Assembly: GCF_030272615.1 (NCBI RefSeq) | Contig: NC_081407.1 | Location: 262,926,574-262,990,573, forward strand | DNA: 64,000 bases | From: Cryptomeria japonica | Lineage: Eukaryota > Streptophyta > Pinopsida > Cupressales > Cupressaceae | Reading direction: 5' to 3' | Shown here: piece by piece, positions 47,158 through 59,635 of the stretch | Layout of the letters: the number at the start of each line of letters is the position of its first letter | Position numbering within the stretch: the first letter of the stretch is position 1 | Made by a program: the position numbers and the translations under genes | Notes under the pieces: generated by a model | Told to the model about the DNA's origin: nothing | What the model saw: the letters and a program-made list of their open reading frames with translations, nothing else | The model's database searches: none

Positions 47158-47399
47158 AAGTTAGATCAAAATTTTGATGGGAGTACTCCTCCACTGGTAG
47201 AACAGAGTAACACTCCACCGACAAGAGACTCTTCATCTAACTGAAGGAAAATCTTTTGGGGGTTTGGCAACAAACTGAAAAACCATGCTAACATACCCTT
47301 GGTTGATGGTGAGAAGTTGAATTACTTCTTTATCGATAGATGGGTTAAGTTGTGACTTATTCCGCAAGCATTAAATGCAGTAGGTGGAGAAAAGAACAT

Positions 47400-47406
47400 T
47401 ATAAAG
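47400..47406 (+). promoter_or_regulatory. Candidate internal TATA box of E10 ORF2
   Basis: TATAAAG lies 143 bases before the ORF2 ATG at 47549, in line with E4 and E7. The downstream leader also keeps GAGCATTCAAAT and GGCATTCTTAG-like phrases. Function inferred. Confidence 0.45.
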
Positions 47407-47548
47407 CAAGTGTTTTGACTCTTTCTTATTCATCGAGCATTCAAATATTTGAGAGCGCGAAAATTCCCGAGTGAAGGCATTCTTAGCGAAGAAGTGGATC
47501 AGTTCATCCAAACACTCATCCCTAAGGTAGATTGAGGTATTTATAAAC

Positions 47549-50500
47549 ATGGCATCCTCCTCTATTCCTAAATTTATAGCAAACCCTACTGTAATTGAGG
47601 TTATCAAGCGCCCTAGACCCATTTTCAAGCTTGTTCCTGAAATAGCTAAGAAAGATGATAACATAGGTGCATTCTCTCAAATTCCTAAGGAAGTAGTATA
47701 TGTTGAAGACCCTAGGATATACATACATTATCATATATAGGAATTAGGAGATGATGAAATCAAAAACATGTATCGGACTGTGATTTGTGATAAAGCTGGA
47801 ACATAAGGTAGTAGAAACCCTAGGTTTTTTGGATATTCTTAGCATTCATAATTTTTCCCGAAGATGTGATAAGAATACTCCTAAGTAGAGTCCATGGTGA
47901 ATTCTTCTGGTTGGATTCAATTCATAAAATCACAAAAGAAGCCATCAAAGAAGTAACAGGGTTACCTTCCACCGGTAGCAGACCTGACATAACTAAAAGG
48001 TTCTCAAATGGCATAGTAATGGATCTAACCGGTGCAACATTTGACAAAAGGTCTCTAGGGGTAAATGATGTGAAGGACATCAATGTCAGATTTATCAGTA
48101 TGATCTTAGGCTACAAAGCTACACATGCAAATAGGTTGAACTCAATATCTAGCCTATGTGTTAAAAGTGCATATGACATGGTTAATGATATTACTAGAAT
48201 AGATGTGTGTGAATGGCTCAAAGATGAATTGATAGACAATCTGAAAAAGATCAAAGGAGATAAGAAAGGAACCTTTAGATTTGGAAATTTGCTTGCATGT
48301 TTAATGTTGTATATTACTAAACAAGTACCCGATATTGGTAGAAAAGATTTTGACTTTGAAAAACTGGTAGGAAAGCAACTATTGGATCTATTAAACAACA
48401 TGGGAGAAAATAGAGAGAAAAACATAAACGAACACTTTCAAGCACTGAAGGCTCAAATGAAAACAAGAATAAGACTGTCACAGGCGATTGTAGATAAATA
48501 TCATAAGGAAATATGCTTTGTAATTAAAAACGATGAAATTTGGATGGAGGCAGTTGTCCCTAGGACAATCTCGGTAACTGAAATGGGCTATGAGACAGAT
48601 GATAACATTATTGAAACTTATGCAAAAGCCCTCCTTGAAGCACCAAGAGAACCCTCTGAGAAAGTCTTTGGCAGTGCTAAAACAATAGAAAGTGGTATTT
48701 AGTCTAGGAAAAGAGTCAAGAAAGTTGAACAAATAGTAAGGAAAAGCACTAGACAAGCAAAAGAACTTAAGGAAGATGTATTAAAGCAAACCGGTATCAA
48801 AGAGAGTGAATTGGAAGGACTTCAACTGGAAACTCATCTTTCACTGGTTGCAACTTCCTTTGAGAGTGATATGCTAGCGGTATTCAAAAGGGTAGAAAGA
48901 TAAAGAAAACCCTCACCGGTACCCTCACCCACACCCAGGAAAACAAGGCAAAAGCAATAGGCGGTGAGGCCTCCAGTCAAGAAGTTAACTCCTAAGAAGA
49001 AGAAGAAGGTAAAACAAGATATTTCTCCACTGGATAAACTCCTTAGTGAAATAAAAGAAGATGGAAAGTTGAAAAACATCAACAAACTATACAACAGACT
49101 TTCTGCTGATGACAAAGAAAGCATTAAAAATAGTGTAATTTTACACTTAGATATTACAAGAAATTTTTGATAGAAATTGTTGATGAAATACCCAATGATT
49201 TTTATAGAAGACTAGGAGCTAGAAGGGTAGCCATTGTTGAGTTAGACAAGAAGATAAAAATTGAAAAATTACTTGCAGTGCATCCAATAAACTCACCTGA
49301 TGAGATAGACAACTTAATTAATGAAGCTAACCGGATAGTATTTTCAACTACTCACCAGCATGTAGCACTAATGGCAGGTAGAGTAAATGAAGTCTCTGAA
49401 GAAACAACAGATGCATGGGACATATTCTTTGTAGAAAAAGAGAAACAAGAAGAGCTACTAAGACCTAAAACCATCAGGGTATACCAAAAGGACAAGGATA
49501 AGGGGAAAGGTAAGGTAGGTGGACCTCCAAGCCTAAAAAAACTAATAACTTACCCCCACCTCCTTCGGATACTCCATTGGTAGAAACTATAGACAATCAA
49601 CCGGCTAGTGAGAGTATGTAGACTCCTCAAGAGGATACTAATCCTGAGTCCAAAATTTTGTACACTATGAATATAGATACACAAGAGGTAAATGTTGTTG
49701 TTGACAAAGAAACCACTAAGGATAAAAATAAAGATGTGGCTATTGAGCCACTAGCTGCAAATGTTGAGGTTGAGGTTAATAACACTATAAACATAAGCAT
49801 AGAAAAACCTACTCTAACAGAGAAACTGGTAGAGGACACCACTGGTAAAACATTAGAAGAACCAGTAGATAAAACATAAAAACAATCAGGAGAATCGGAA
49901 GTGGACACTGCAGAGGTACAAATTGAGAAATCGAAAGTGCATATAGAGACTACATCTGAGAAACCGGCTGTTGAGAGTTCAGAGAAACCTTCTAAGACAC
50001 AGATGGAGAAATCAGAACAGAAACAGGTTGAGACACAGGTTCAGACCGAGACAGTGCCACCGACTAAAACTGAAAAAGCCTAAACCTTTGCTAATAGAAA
50101 TGAAAACACAAACTAACCTACCGGAGGTTGAAACAAGCAAGGTTATCACTACAAACGGCAACATGGATATTGTGAAAACGGTCGGGAAAACATCTAGTAC
50201 TTCAATAGCAGAATTTTGATGTACAAATGTGACAGAGGTCTTACTAGATTCAATAAAGAAAATCACAAAGTGTAATGCACAAGCCTATAAGGCTATCGCT
50301 GACACAATACATATTCTCAAATTGGTAGCACCCAAGTGCATTGTGGATAACAAATATTCTTTAGGTCAACTAGCCACATTGTCTAAATTCATCACCGGCA
50401 ATATTTTGACAGTTGATCAAATAAATGAAGACACATTCAAAGAAAGGATGATTAAGGAGAAAGAAAAATTCTTTGAGGAAATAATGAGGAAGAATAAGGA

Positions 50501-51025
50501 ACAAATAGAAACCTTATTACCGGCACTAGGAGAGACACTTTTGGATTTCAAGAAATTGTATAGAGATACTTGTAAAATAAATATTCTGACAAAAGACCTA
50601 GACAAGGAAATCAGTAAAGCACAAGTTGAGATTAACAATATTGCTAACAATCTGATAGGAATGTCAGATTTATTTTTGGAGATAGAAAAAAAAATTACAA
50701 ATCTTGAAGAGAAAATAGAGAAGTTAGAAAAGGACAAAGAAAGAATAAAGGATAAGGCAAAGAGATTAAAATGTAAACTTGCTCCTAAACTAGATTACCT
50801 CATTTCTTTGAGAAAAGAAATTTCTGAGGCTCTGGTTCCCGGACTTAAGACACCAGAAGAGAAAATGCACATACTCACCGGTATAGTTCAGAGAACACAA
50901 GAGGCATTATAGGAAAGCAAAAGATTTAGCGATAGTTTAAATCTAGTTTTGGCAGATATATTCTAGATTGTAACCCATCGGTTACAAAAATCTAGACAGG
51001 AACCACACTCCACCGACAACGAATG
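47549..51025 (+). pseudogene. E10 ORF2, unknown protein (several frameshifts)
   Basis: ATG at 47549 (MASSSIPKFIANPT). A TAG at 47738 and small deletions near 47800-47860 break the start. From 47866 to 48702 the core is open: LSRVHGEFFWLDSIHKIT, ITKEAIKEVTGLPSTGSRP, VNDVKDINVRFISMILGYKA, KGTFRFGNLLACLMLY and ICFVIKNDEIWMEAVV. Then come a TAG at 48700 (CAG in E7), a basic linker with a TAG at 48958 (CAG in E4), a one-base deletion near 49155, VDEIPNDFYRRLGARR, KDKDKGKGK, an acidic Glu/Lys/Thr/Pro stretch (49700-50080) and C-terminal helices (50229-50912). It aligns along its length with E7. Function unknown. Confidence 0.75.
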
Positions 51026-51226
51026 ACAACCTATGCCATTGATGTCAAGGGGGGAGTAGTGTGATGAGAAAAATGATTAGATGGGACATCATTAGCTCAG
51101 GGGGAGCATACATATTTGGGCACATAGTTTTGGTAAGACAAATTTTGGCAGATTCTTTTTGAACATCTTTTTGGACACTTTTTGATTTTTCTCATGAGTG
51201 TTGCCATCAATGCCAAAGGGGGAGAT
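51026..51226 (+). other. E10 3' UTR and polypurine tract
   Basis: AGGGGGGAGTAG at about 51048 and CAGGGGGAGCA near 51099 precede AAAGGGGGAGAT (51215-51226). GTTGCCATCAATG (51200-51212) pairs with CATTGATGGAAAC (51279-51291), 12 of 13. Confidence 0.75.
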
Positions 51227-52035
51227 TGTTGGAAAATGCACACTCCAATGAGACATTATACGTGATTGAAGGTATTTTCATTGATGGAAACCTTAAAATC
51301 ATGTGATACTGGCAGGCAGACACAGGCACCGACACCGACAGACACTACACCGACATACAGTTCACAGCACCCAAAAGGATTGATTACCGACACCTTGGCC
51401 GAGAGCATTTTGTATAAATGTATTTTGTAATTAATTGTAAAATATTTTATAAGTCAACATGGTGGATTGTAATATGACTCATATATGTATGAGATCATTG
51501 TAGATCATTTAGGATATATAGATGATATGAAATAATACGAAGTATGTAAAGAAGGTAGCAGACCTAATATGTGAATTATTGGATAAGGGTTTATGTATAT
51601 TGCAGAGCTTAAACCAGTATCGAATCTAGCATAGAAGATTCTGATCTGAAGTAGTACAAGACATTGGATTAGAATAATCCAATTTTTATAAGTCAGTGTG
51701 ACTTCTTTTGTAATTGAGCAGTGAGCTGTAGGGACTTGGCCTTCCTGCATGTGGAGGCCCCTATTCTAAGCAGTAATATTCTCTTATTGGCTAGTAAGTG
51801 AATATTGAGGGTCACAAATCCCATCGAGGTTTTTCCCACACTGGTTTTCCTCATTAAAAAATTGTGTTATGGTGTGCTTTTGATGTTGTGGTTGTTGTTC
51901 TTATTCGTTGCATTATTTCTGGTTTACTAGTACACAGTTTTAATATGCTTTTCATGTTATAAGTTAATAAAAATTATTATACCAGTCAGATACTGATTCA
52001 CCCCCCCTCTCTCAGTATCTTTGGGAATCATAAAA
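51227..52035 (+). repeat. E10 3' LTR
   Basis: 809 bases, TGTTGGAAAATGC...AATCATAAAA. It is colinear with the 5' LTR apart from the small duplication. The C run is at about 52001-52007. Confidence 0.92.
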
Positions 52036-52129
52036 ATTATCCTGGTATATAATATTTTTGGTATGTGTGTGTGTGTATGCATTTAATAGAAGATGTAAGT
52101 GAAGATACAAGGAGCAAGTGAAGTGTGTG
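52036..52129 (+). repeat. E9 3' LTR, piece 2
   Basis: It resumes the E9 LTR after E10 (target copy ATTAT 52036-52040) and matches 40641-40732, including the TG-rich stretch. It ends at GTGTG (52125-52129), the E11 target. Confidence 0.88.
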
Positions 52130-53627
52130 TGGTGCAGGAGCACCCCATTGTAGAAGCACAATCAGGATATCCAAGGTCACCATCTAATTATATTTGGGTC
52201 ATTTATGAATTTTAAATAATATATGTATGTATTTGAGTTCATTTTTATCCAATGGAGTCATAATGTAAGGCTACTTGAGACATTTGTGTAAAAGTTGCAT
52301 AGTTGTCCATTTAGGACCTAGTGGGGTCAAAGAGTCAAAATGATGTAAACATGCCATGAAAGGGCATAAATGTTTGTATAAGGTTATTTAAGGGTTATTT
52401 TATATGTTTATAAGGTTTTTGTCAAGGTTTGGGGTCATTATGTGAAAATGTCACAAAAAGTTGTCAAAAAGGTGAAAAGTGGTAAAAATGCAATAATGCA
52501 AAATTGCATTAAAAGTTGTAAATGGGAAGTTGAAAGGTCTTGGAGGTAGTTATAAGTTCCAAACTGACCTACAGGCTATAAAAGGTTGTATTTTGTCAAA
52601 CCAAGTGGGAATGAGAAGGAGGATAACAAATTTGAACATTTTGTGTATTCATAAGCTTGCCATTTTGATAGTTTTCATTGTTACTTATTTGTTTCCAGGT
52701 CTTGTATAGACCTGTACAACCTGGAAACCATGTATAATTATCATGGTTAGATAGTATTTTAAATTATCTTCCTTCTTGTTTTGGTTTGGAGTGATTTCAT
52801 TGAGAAACGAAGAATATATGGATGTTTTATGGATTGCAACTTCCATATTTCAATAGTCATGTTGCAGCATATGGTACAGATGCATATTAAATATTTATGA
52901 CCTCTAAATGGATTCATTGGAAATATGTGTAATTAAACTTTATTTCTCTTTTCTTTTCGGTCTATTTCATTCATTTTTGAGAAAGTTATGTAAGTTTTGG
53001 TGAAAATAGATTGAAAACCATCAATAATGGAGAAGTTATTTGATGCCCTAGGCGCACTAGGCATGGGCATTTCTAGTTTTATTTATGACAGTCAAAATAG
53101 TCTCCATGTAGAGATCAGAACATTTAATTGAACTGTTAGATTGTGCTAATATTTGGATATATTTTGCAAAACCTAATTATCAACAACTCCACCAAAAGGA
53201 TTCAACTAATATTATCAGGTTTGAAAGTTGTACATAACAGAAAACAGGGTATCAAAACTGTCACAACTGGGACAGATTTGGAAGATGTTTACTAGCATGA
53301 ATTGGATGGACTCAGTGTTGATGGGTAAGAGTTTGTAAGGATTTTATAAATTTTTATGAAGTTTTATGCAGGCCTATTGAATGAAATATCCAATATAGAA
53401 GGATGAGGTATGGATACCTTAAGAACAAGGTATGGTTCATGACTATGTTGAATGCTCTTGAATTTGTTTTTGGAACCAAGCCTATTATTTCAAGTTTGGA
53501 TATTGGATCAAATGTGATAGATTGATCTTGATGGAGAAGTTGTTTTGATGACTTAAAAGAATAGTTTGGAATAAACCTTGAAGGGTTCTTGAGTGAATGT
53601 GTTTGGAACTATGGTGCCTCTGTATTA
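52130..53627 (+). repeat. E11 5' LTR
   Basis: It begins TGGTGCAGGAGCACC and ends CTCTGTATTA (TGCATCA in the other copy). A TATA box TATAAAAGG at 52577-52585 is kept as TATAAAATG at 61220-61228 in the 3' copy, a plausible promoter. Unlike other LTRs here it has no C run or GTCATTGATG phrase. Confidence 0.9.
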
Positions 53628-54033
53628 AATTGGTATCAGAGCTCAGCAAAAGGTTTGGGCTGAGCAAGTGATTGGTATTTTGGTTTGCTAATGGTTGTGG
53701 TTGTAGATGTATATCCACTAGTTGCAAGTAGGCAGACATGAAGGTCTGTCATGGTGCTATAGGAGATGGTCCAAGGGGCCTGCGAAGGAGGTCTAGTGGG
53801 TTGCCAAAAGACTTGGGGAGAGAGGCAAGAAAAGGACTCCTCGGTGAGGAAAATTAGTTGGTGATTTTGGTGCAACATTGAGGGTGGACTTATGTTTGGA
53901 GCAGCATCTTGAGGAGCAGCCAATATGATCTCCATTGATGGGAGTTTTGATTGAAGTAGAAGACAAAAAAAGTAGCAAAGACATCAAGAGAATCCAAAGA
54001 GGCAATGTTGAAATAAAAAAATGATGAACATTT
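53628..54033 (+). other. E11 interior, left part, with primer-binding site
   Basis: TGGTATCAGAGC at 53631-53642 is a perfect initiator tRNA-Met primer site. The rest is non-coding as far as I can see, with no Gag motif. E12 interrupts it at target CATTT (54029-54033). Confidence 0.8.
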
Positions 54034-55094
54034 TGTTGGTATTTTTGTATGGTTTTGTCATTGATGTCAACACCTACTAAAACACTAGTACTCTGGAGAT
54101 CCAGCAACATTCATCGGCAAGCAAGTAACTATTGTACAGTTACTGGTATATGGTTCACCGGCAAGATATAATGATCACCAACACTTGGAATGATATGGAA
54201 GACACCTGGTAATGTTAAAGACATCGTGTGGACACTTTGTTTTGAAGAATTAATCATTGGTATATTCATACTTGCATATTTGCTTTTACCAGCAAATAGG
54301 TCTAGGGTTATCTAGGGTTTCACTAGTAGGTTTATCTTTTCCAGATCAGCATGGCATGCTATGAAGATGATTTATTATTGTTGTAAATGCATTAAGCTGA
54401 CATGTTTAATTGGTTATTGCATCGGATATTATATTGATTGTAAAATGTTTTTATTGTCATATCTTGTAGAGCCGACCTACTAAAATTGGTCCTAGGTTAT
54501 GATATAAATGTAAGATCTTATTTGTAAGATCAAATGCAGATTGCGAAAAAGAATTGTGTGAAGGTATATGCGAGATTAATTAGAGGTATACATGAAGACA
54601 TCATTTGAAGGTGAAGCTAGGTTTTTGTGAAAGCATATCAGCATTACACTGGTACTGAATCCAACATATGAAGATGCTATTTTGTGCAGTACATTCTTAT
54701 TGGATTTAACCATCCAATTGTAGTCAGTGTGACTCCCATTTTTTGATTGAGCAGTGAGCTCTAGGTTGTTGGCCTTTCTGCATGTACAGACTCCATTTAT
54801 ATACACTTACTATCTGCAGTAGTATCATTTGATTATGGGTAAGGTTTCCCATTGTGGGTTTTCCCCTTACAGGGTTTCCACGTATAAATACTGGTGTTAT
54901 GTGTTGTGGATGACTTTGTATTTATGTTTCTTGCATTAATCTTTATCGGTATAGCAATTTACTGTTAACACTGTCTACTGGCATACTTAACTGGTTTATT
55001 GGTATTAAGCATTAAGTTGGTTAAGTGATTTTTGGTTTGAATTTATTAGATAACCAATTCACCCCCCCCTCTTAGTTGTCTCCGAGACCTAACA
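54034..55094 (+). repeat. E12 5' LTR
   Basis: TGTTGGTATTTTTG...ACCTAACA. TATAAATG near 54501 and a C run at about 55063-55070 parallel E3. Confidence 0.93.
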
Positions 55095-55096
55095 AT

Positions 55097-55108
55097 TGGT
55101 ATCAGAGT
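55097..55108 (+). promoter_or_regulatory. E12 primer-binding site
   Basis: TGGTATCAGAGT, 11 of 12 matches to the initiator tRNA-Met complement. Confidence 0.88.
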
Positions 55109-55151
55109 TTAGTCCTCTTTTTGCAGAAGTTTAACAACTTGAGGAGATCCA

Positions 55152-56502
55152 ATGTCTACTAATTATTTTAGGAAGGACAGTCCTAAACTTGATGGAACCA
55201 ACTATGGAATATAGAAGATCAGAATGGAGACACATCTGAATTGCATTGGTAAAGACATCTGGGAAGTTACAAAGAATGGTTATACTGCTATTGTAGCTGG
55301 TCAGATTGCTCCAACTACCTTAGCTAAAGATGAGGAGAATGATTGCAAAGCAAGAGAAGCACTTTTAAGCGCATTATCAAATCAACAAATCATAGGATTA
55401 TCAGATAGGTCTATTCCTAAAGCTATTTGGGATCATTTGGAAACACTGAATGAAGGAGATTCTACAGTCAAGATTGCAAAACTTGAAAGCTTCCGAGTCA
55501 GGTATGAACATCTAAAAAATGGAAGAAGATGAAAGGCTTTCTGCCTTTATGGAAAGAGTAAATGAAATTTTTTTGGGTATTAAATGTTGTGGAGGAACCT
55601 TGAGTGAGGATGATATTGTTTCAAAAATTTAAAGAGGATTGCCACCGACATATAAAATGAGGGTTACTGCTATAAATGAGTTAAGAACAATGCCTAATAC
55701 ATCAGCAACTAGGGATACATTGATTGGAAAACTTTCAGCTTTTGAAATTGAGGAATTTGGCCCTATTGCTACTATAAAGATAGATTTGGCCTTCAAAGCA
55801 TCAACATCATTTTCTCCATAATTTGACAAATCAGATTGGAAAGTCTTTTATGCAAGAGAACTTGAAGAAACTAGGAAGGAGAATGAAGAGCTTGAAGAAC
55901 TTGAAGCACTATTTGCAAGGAAAATGCCAAAAGGTCTAGTTGGAAGTAAGTATAAAGGTAAAGTACCCTTTAAATGTTTTAAATGCAATAAGATTGGTCA
56001 TATGGCTTCGAGATGCCCTGATAGACATGCTAGACTAAGAGAAGAATCTAGAAGAACATACAAGCCTAATCCTGAATATCAAAGATACAGATTTAAGAAG
56101 AACAAAGACAAATCTTGTTACATTGCTGATGAAGGTGTGACTGATGATTCTGATGAGGATCCAACAAACAATGGATGGGTTTTTGTTGCTATAACAGAAG
56201 ATCAACTGACACCTACCGCTCAACTGGTATAACAAGCCCTAGCAGCTAAAGTTGAAGTAAAGGATGAATGGATCATTGACTCAAGATGCTCACATCATAT
56301 GACAGGAGACAAAGGTAAATTCTTGAACTTTCAAGAATACAATGGAGGTTTAGTAAGATTTGGAGATGACAAAGCCCGCTCAATCAAAGGTAAGGGTACA
56401 ATATCTCTTGATGGTAAGCATAACGCTGACAATGTCTACTATGTTGAAGGATTAAAACATAATCATTTTAGTGTTGGTCAATTGGTTGAGAAAGGATTTT
56501 AG
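55152..56502 (+). pseudogene. E12 gag and protease
   Basis: The ATG at 55152 gives MSTNYFRKDSPKLDGTNYG, then a TAG where E3 has TGG (W). A one-base insertion in an A run at 55513-55518 shifts the frame. In the new frame a complete zinc knuckle CFKCNKIGHMASRC lies at 55975-56016. The protease site reads DSR (56278-56286) instead of DSG, a change in the catalytic triplet. Stops fall near 55629, 55819 and 56230. The frame ends at TAG 56500, the same position as in E3. Confidence 0.87.
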
Positions 56503-57540
56503 TTACAATTTAAGAATGGAAAATGCAAAATCATGAATAGAACTGGTTTGGAAATTGCAACCGGTAATTAGACTAGAGGTAATATCTTTCATTTGAATAA
56601 CAGTGAAAAGGCATGCTTGATTGCACATATAGATGAAAGTTGGTTATGGCATAAGAGACTCTGTCATGTAAACTTTGATTGCATTGTGAAGATCAGTACT
56701 TCTAAGGTAGTTAGAGATCTACCTAAAATTGTGAAACCTCAGAATACAATTTGTAAGGAATGACAATTTGGAAAACAAGTTAGAGCTAGTTTCAAAAGTA
56801 TTCCAGAAAAATCCAATAATGCTCTTGATTTGATTCACACTGATTTATGTGGTCCAGCTAGAACTAAAAGCTTACAAGGTGATAGATATTTCATGCTAAT
56901 TATTGATGATTATTCTAGAATTTGTTGGGTTACTTTTCTCAGAGAAAAATCAGAAGCACTTGGAAAGTTTAAACTGTTCAAAGCAATGGTTGAAAATGAA
57001 ACTAGTAAGAAAATCAAATGTTTAAGATTAGATCAAGGAGGAGAATTCACATCTAAGGACTTTAATACATTTTGTTAAGTGAATGGAATCAAAAGACAAT
57101 TATGATTACCTCGGACACCACAGCAGAATGAAGTTGTTGAAAGGAAAAATAGAATTATCTTGGATGCAGCAAGAAGCATGTTATCAGAAGGAAATCTACC
57201 ACATGTGTATTGGAGAGAAGCAGTCAGCATAGCCATCTATACATTCAACAAATTTCACATCAAAGGTGAAATTGGTAAGACCCCTCATTAACTATGGTTT
57301 GGTAATACTCCTACTCTTAAGTATTTCAGAATTTTTGGAAGTAAATGTTATATTAGAAGAGATGAGTATATTGGCAAATTTGAGACTAGAAGTGATGAAG
57401 GAATATTTATTGGTTATTCATCTAAGAGCAAGGCATATAGATGTTTTAACAAGAGATTGCAGAAAATTGTTGAGAGTACAAATGTAAAGATTGATGAACA
57501 ATTCAGAGGAACTTCAAGGTATATAGACTCTGAACCGGCA
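56503..57540 (+). pseudogene. E12 integrase
   Basis: It continues in the same frame: HKRLCHVNFD (about 56648), a TGA replacing the second cysteine of the zinc pair (56761), TDLCGPARTKS (56835), IDDYSRICWVTF, LRLDQGGEF (about 57020) and VVERKNR (57134). The GSKCYIRRDEYIG segment near 57340 is intact here, whereas E3 has a deletion. TAA stops at 57076 and 57288 replace GAA codons. Confidence 0.86.
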
Positions 57541-59277
57541 ACAGAAATTGTGACAAATGAACCTACACTAAATCCACTGGTATAGAATGAAGATCCAATT
57601 ACCCTGGTACCATTAGAGGATTCCACAGTAATTGAAGAACAACAAAAAACTAAGATGCCCCGATATGTCAGATTGAATCATTCTAAAGATCAGATAATTG
57701 GAAACAAATTTAAAGGAATTATGACAAGAGGAAGATTGGCAAATGAAGAGGCATGTCTTATTTCTCAAATTGAACCATCATCTGTTAATGAGGCATGTGA
57801 AGATAAATTTTGGATTAAAGCTATGGAAGAAGAATTAGGACAAATTGAGAAAATAGTTACTTGGACATTAGTTCCCCGACCTAAAGATAAAAATGTAATT
57901 GGAACTAAATGGGTATTTAGAAACAAACTTAATGAAGATGGTAAGGTTGTCAGAAATAAAGCAAGACTAGTGTGTAAGGGATATTCTCAAAAAGAAGGAG
58001 TTGATTACAATGAAATCTTTGCATTGGTAGCTAGAATTGAGGTAGTCAGATTATTCTTGGCTTTTGCAGCTCACAAGAACTACAAAGTTTATCAAATGGA
58101 TATTAAATGTGCATTCTTGAATGGAGATCTTGAAGAGGAAGTCTATATTGAACAACCTGATGGATTTTATTTGACAGATGACAATGATATGGTTTGCAGG
58201 TTAAGAAAAGCTCTGTATGGATTGAAACAAGCCCCAAGAGCTTGGTATGCAAGGTTGGATAAGTATCTTTTAAAGATTGGTTTTACTAAAGGAAATGCAG
58301 ACAACAATTTATATTACAAGATAACTAATGATGACATCTTGATTATAGAAGTATTTGTTGATGATATAATTTTTGGAGGAGAAGATAGATTATGTAAGGA
58401 ATTTTCTATTAAAATGCAACAAGAATTTGAAATGTCTATGATTGGAGAAATAAAATTCCTTTTATGATTGCAGATTTCACAGATTGATAAAGGTATATTT
58501 TTGAGTCAATCCAAGTACTTGAAAGAGTTACTAAACAAATTTGGAATGGAGAACTCTAAACCCGTAAGCGCACCTATGACTACAAATGACAAATTATCTC
58601 AAAGGGATGAATCTACACTTGTTAATCCAACTAGATACAAATCTATGATAGGAGGTTTACTGTATTTGACACAAACCAGACCTGATACTATGAATGCAGT
58701 ATGTATTGTTTCTATATTTCAAAGTAATCCTAGGGAAAATGATGAATCAACAGTAAAAAGGATTTTCCGGTACTTACAAGGCACTGCAAATCTTGGATTA
58801 TGGTATCCTAGAGATGAAAATTGGACAGGAGATGTGGATGATAGAAAAAGCACCACCGACGGAGCATTATTTCTTGGAAAGAGATTAGTTTCTTGGTTGA
58901 GTAAGAAACAAAGTTGTACATCTTTATCAATAGCAGAATCAGAATATGTTGCAGTAGCAACTAACTGTACATAGGTACTATGGCTTAAACAAATGTTGAA
59001 AGACATAAAGGTAAAATGCAAGGAACCTATCACTATATATTGTGATAACACTGTAGCAATTGATATATCTAAGAATCTGATATTACATTCTAAAACAAAA
59101 CATGTTTCTATCAAACTGAATTTTCTAAGGGAAAAAGTCGAAGAAAAGGAGATAAAACTAGTTTATGTGAATACTAAAGAACAGCTCGCAGATATTTTCA
59201 CAAAACCTTTGCCTAAGGAGACTTTTGAATATCTCAGAGATCAACTTGGAGTAATACCACCACCAGTAGAAACTTAG
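57541..59277 (+). pseudogene. E12 reverse transcriptase and RNase H
   Basis: From 57655 to 58467 the RT frame is open for 270 codons: [48 protein letters not shown] and the active site FVDD (58354-58365). TGA at 58465 (GGA in E3) ends it. RNase H continues in frame but lacks a segment of about nine codons at 58817 that in E3 carries the first catalytic region (YTNANW-like). TAG at 58972 (CAG in E3) follows. ADIFTKPLPKE and the stop at 59275 end pol. Confidence 0.88.
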
Positions 59278-59635
59278 ACAGGTGATGATTGTCATCAACC
59301 AAAAGAATTGAAAGACAAATCTTTTACTTCGGTCTTTGATGAGGAAGCTACTTCTTAGGGGGAGTAGTTGGTATATTGAATTGATTGGTATTTTGTATAT
59401 GAACTTGGTCTTATTATAACTTTTGTATTTGATGTCAAAGGGGGAGATATATCTAGGGAAAAAAACATTATCTTTTCAAGAAATTGGTATTAAATCTTTA
59501 GATAAACACATGTTGTTCCCAGGGGGAGAGATTGTTGTTTAAAGGAGATTGTTGGTTTTCGGTTTTTGGCATTTCTGTTTTGGCACTTTGATGGTTTTTC
59601 CATCTTGTGTTGCCATCAATGCTAAAGGGGGAGAT
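59278..59635 (+). other. E12 3' UTR with repeated purine tracts and polypurine tract
   Basis: AGGGGGAG tracts are near 59358, 59439 and 59521, with the terminal tract AAAGGGGGAGAT at 59624-59635. GTTGCCATCAATG (59609-59621) pairs with CATTGATGTCAAC (59661-59673), 12 of 13. This is the same ladder as in E3. Confidence 0.77.

Larger units (their letters stand above)
45218..52035 (+). mobile_element. E10: pol-less copia-type element with ORF1 and ORF2
   Basis: LTRs 45218-46060 and 51227-52035, target duplication ATTAT (45213-45217 and 52036-52040), inserted in the 3' LTR of E9. The order is LTR, primer site, ORF1, spacer with TATAAAG, ORF2, repeated purine tracts, LTR. No pol domain is present. 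It is close to E7 in LTR and both ORFs. Confidence 0.95.

Noticed and set aside
52061-52129. TG-rich microsatellite as an independent repeat of interest
   Set aside because: It is part of the E9 LTR (also at 40664-40690). E11 inserting at GTGTG there may be chance.
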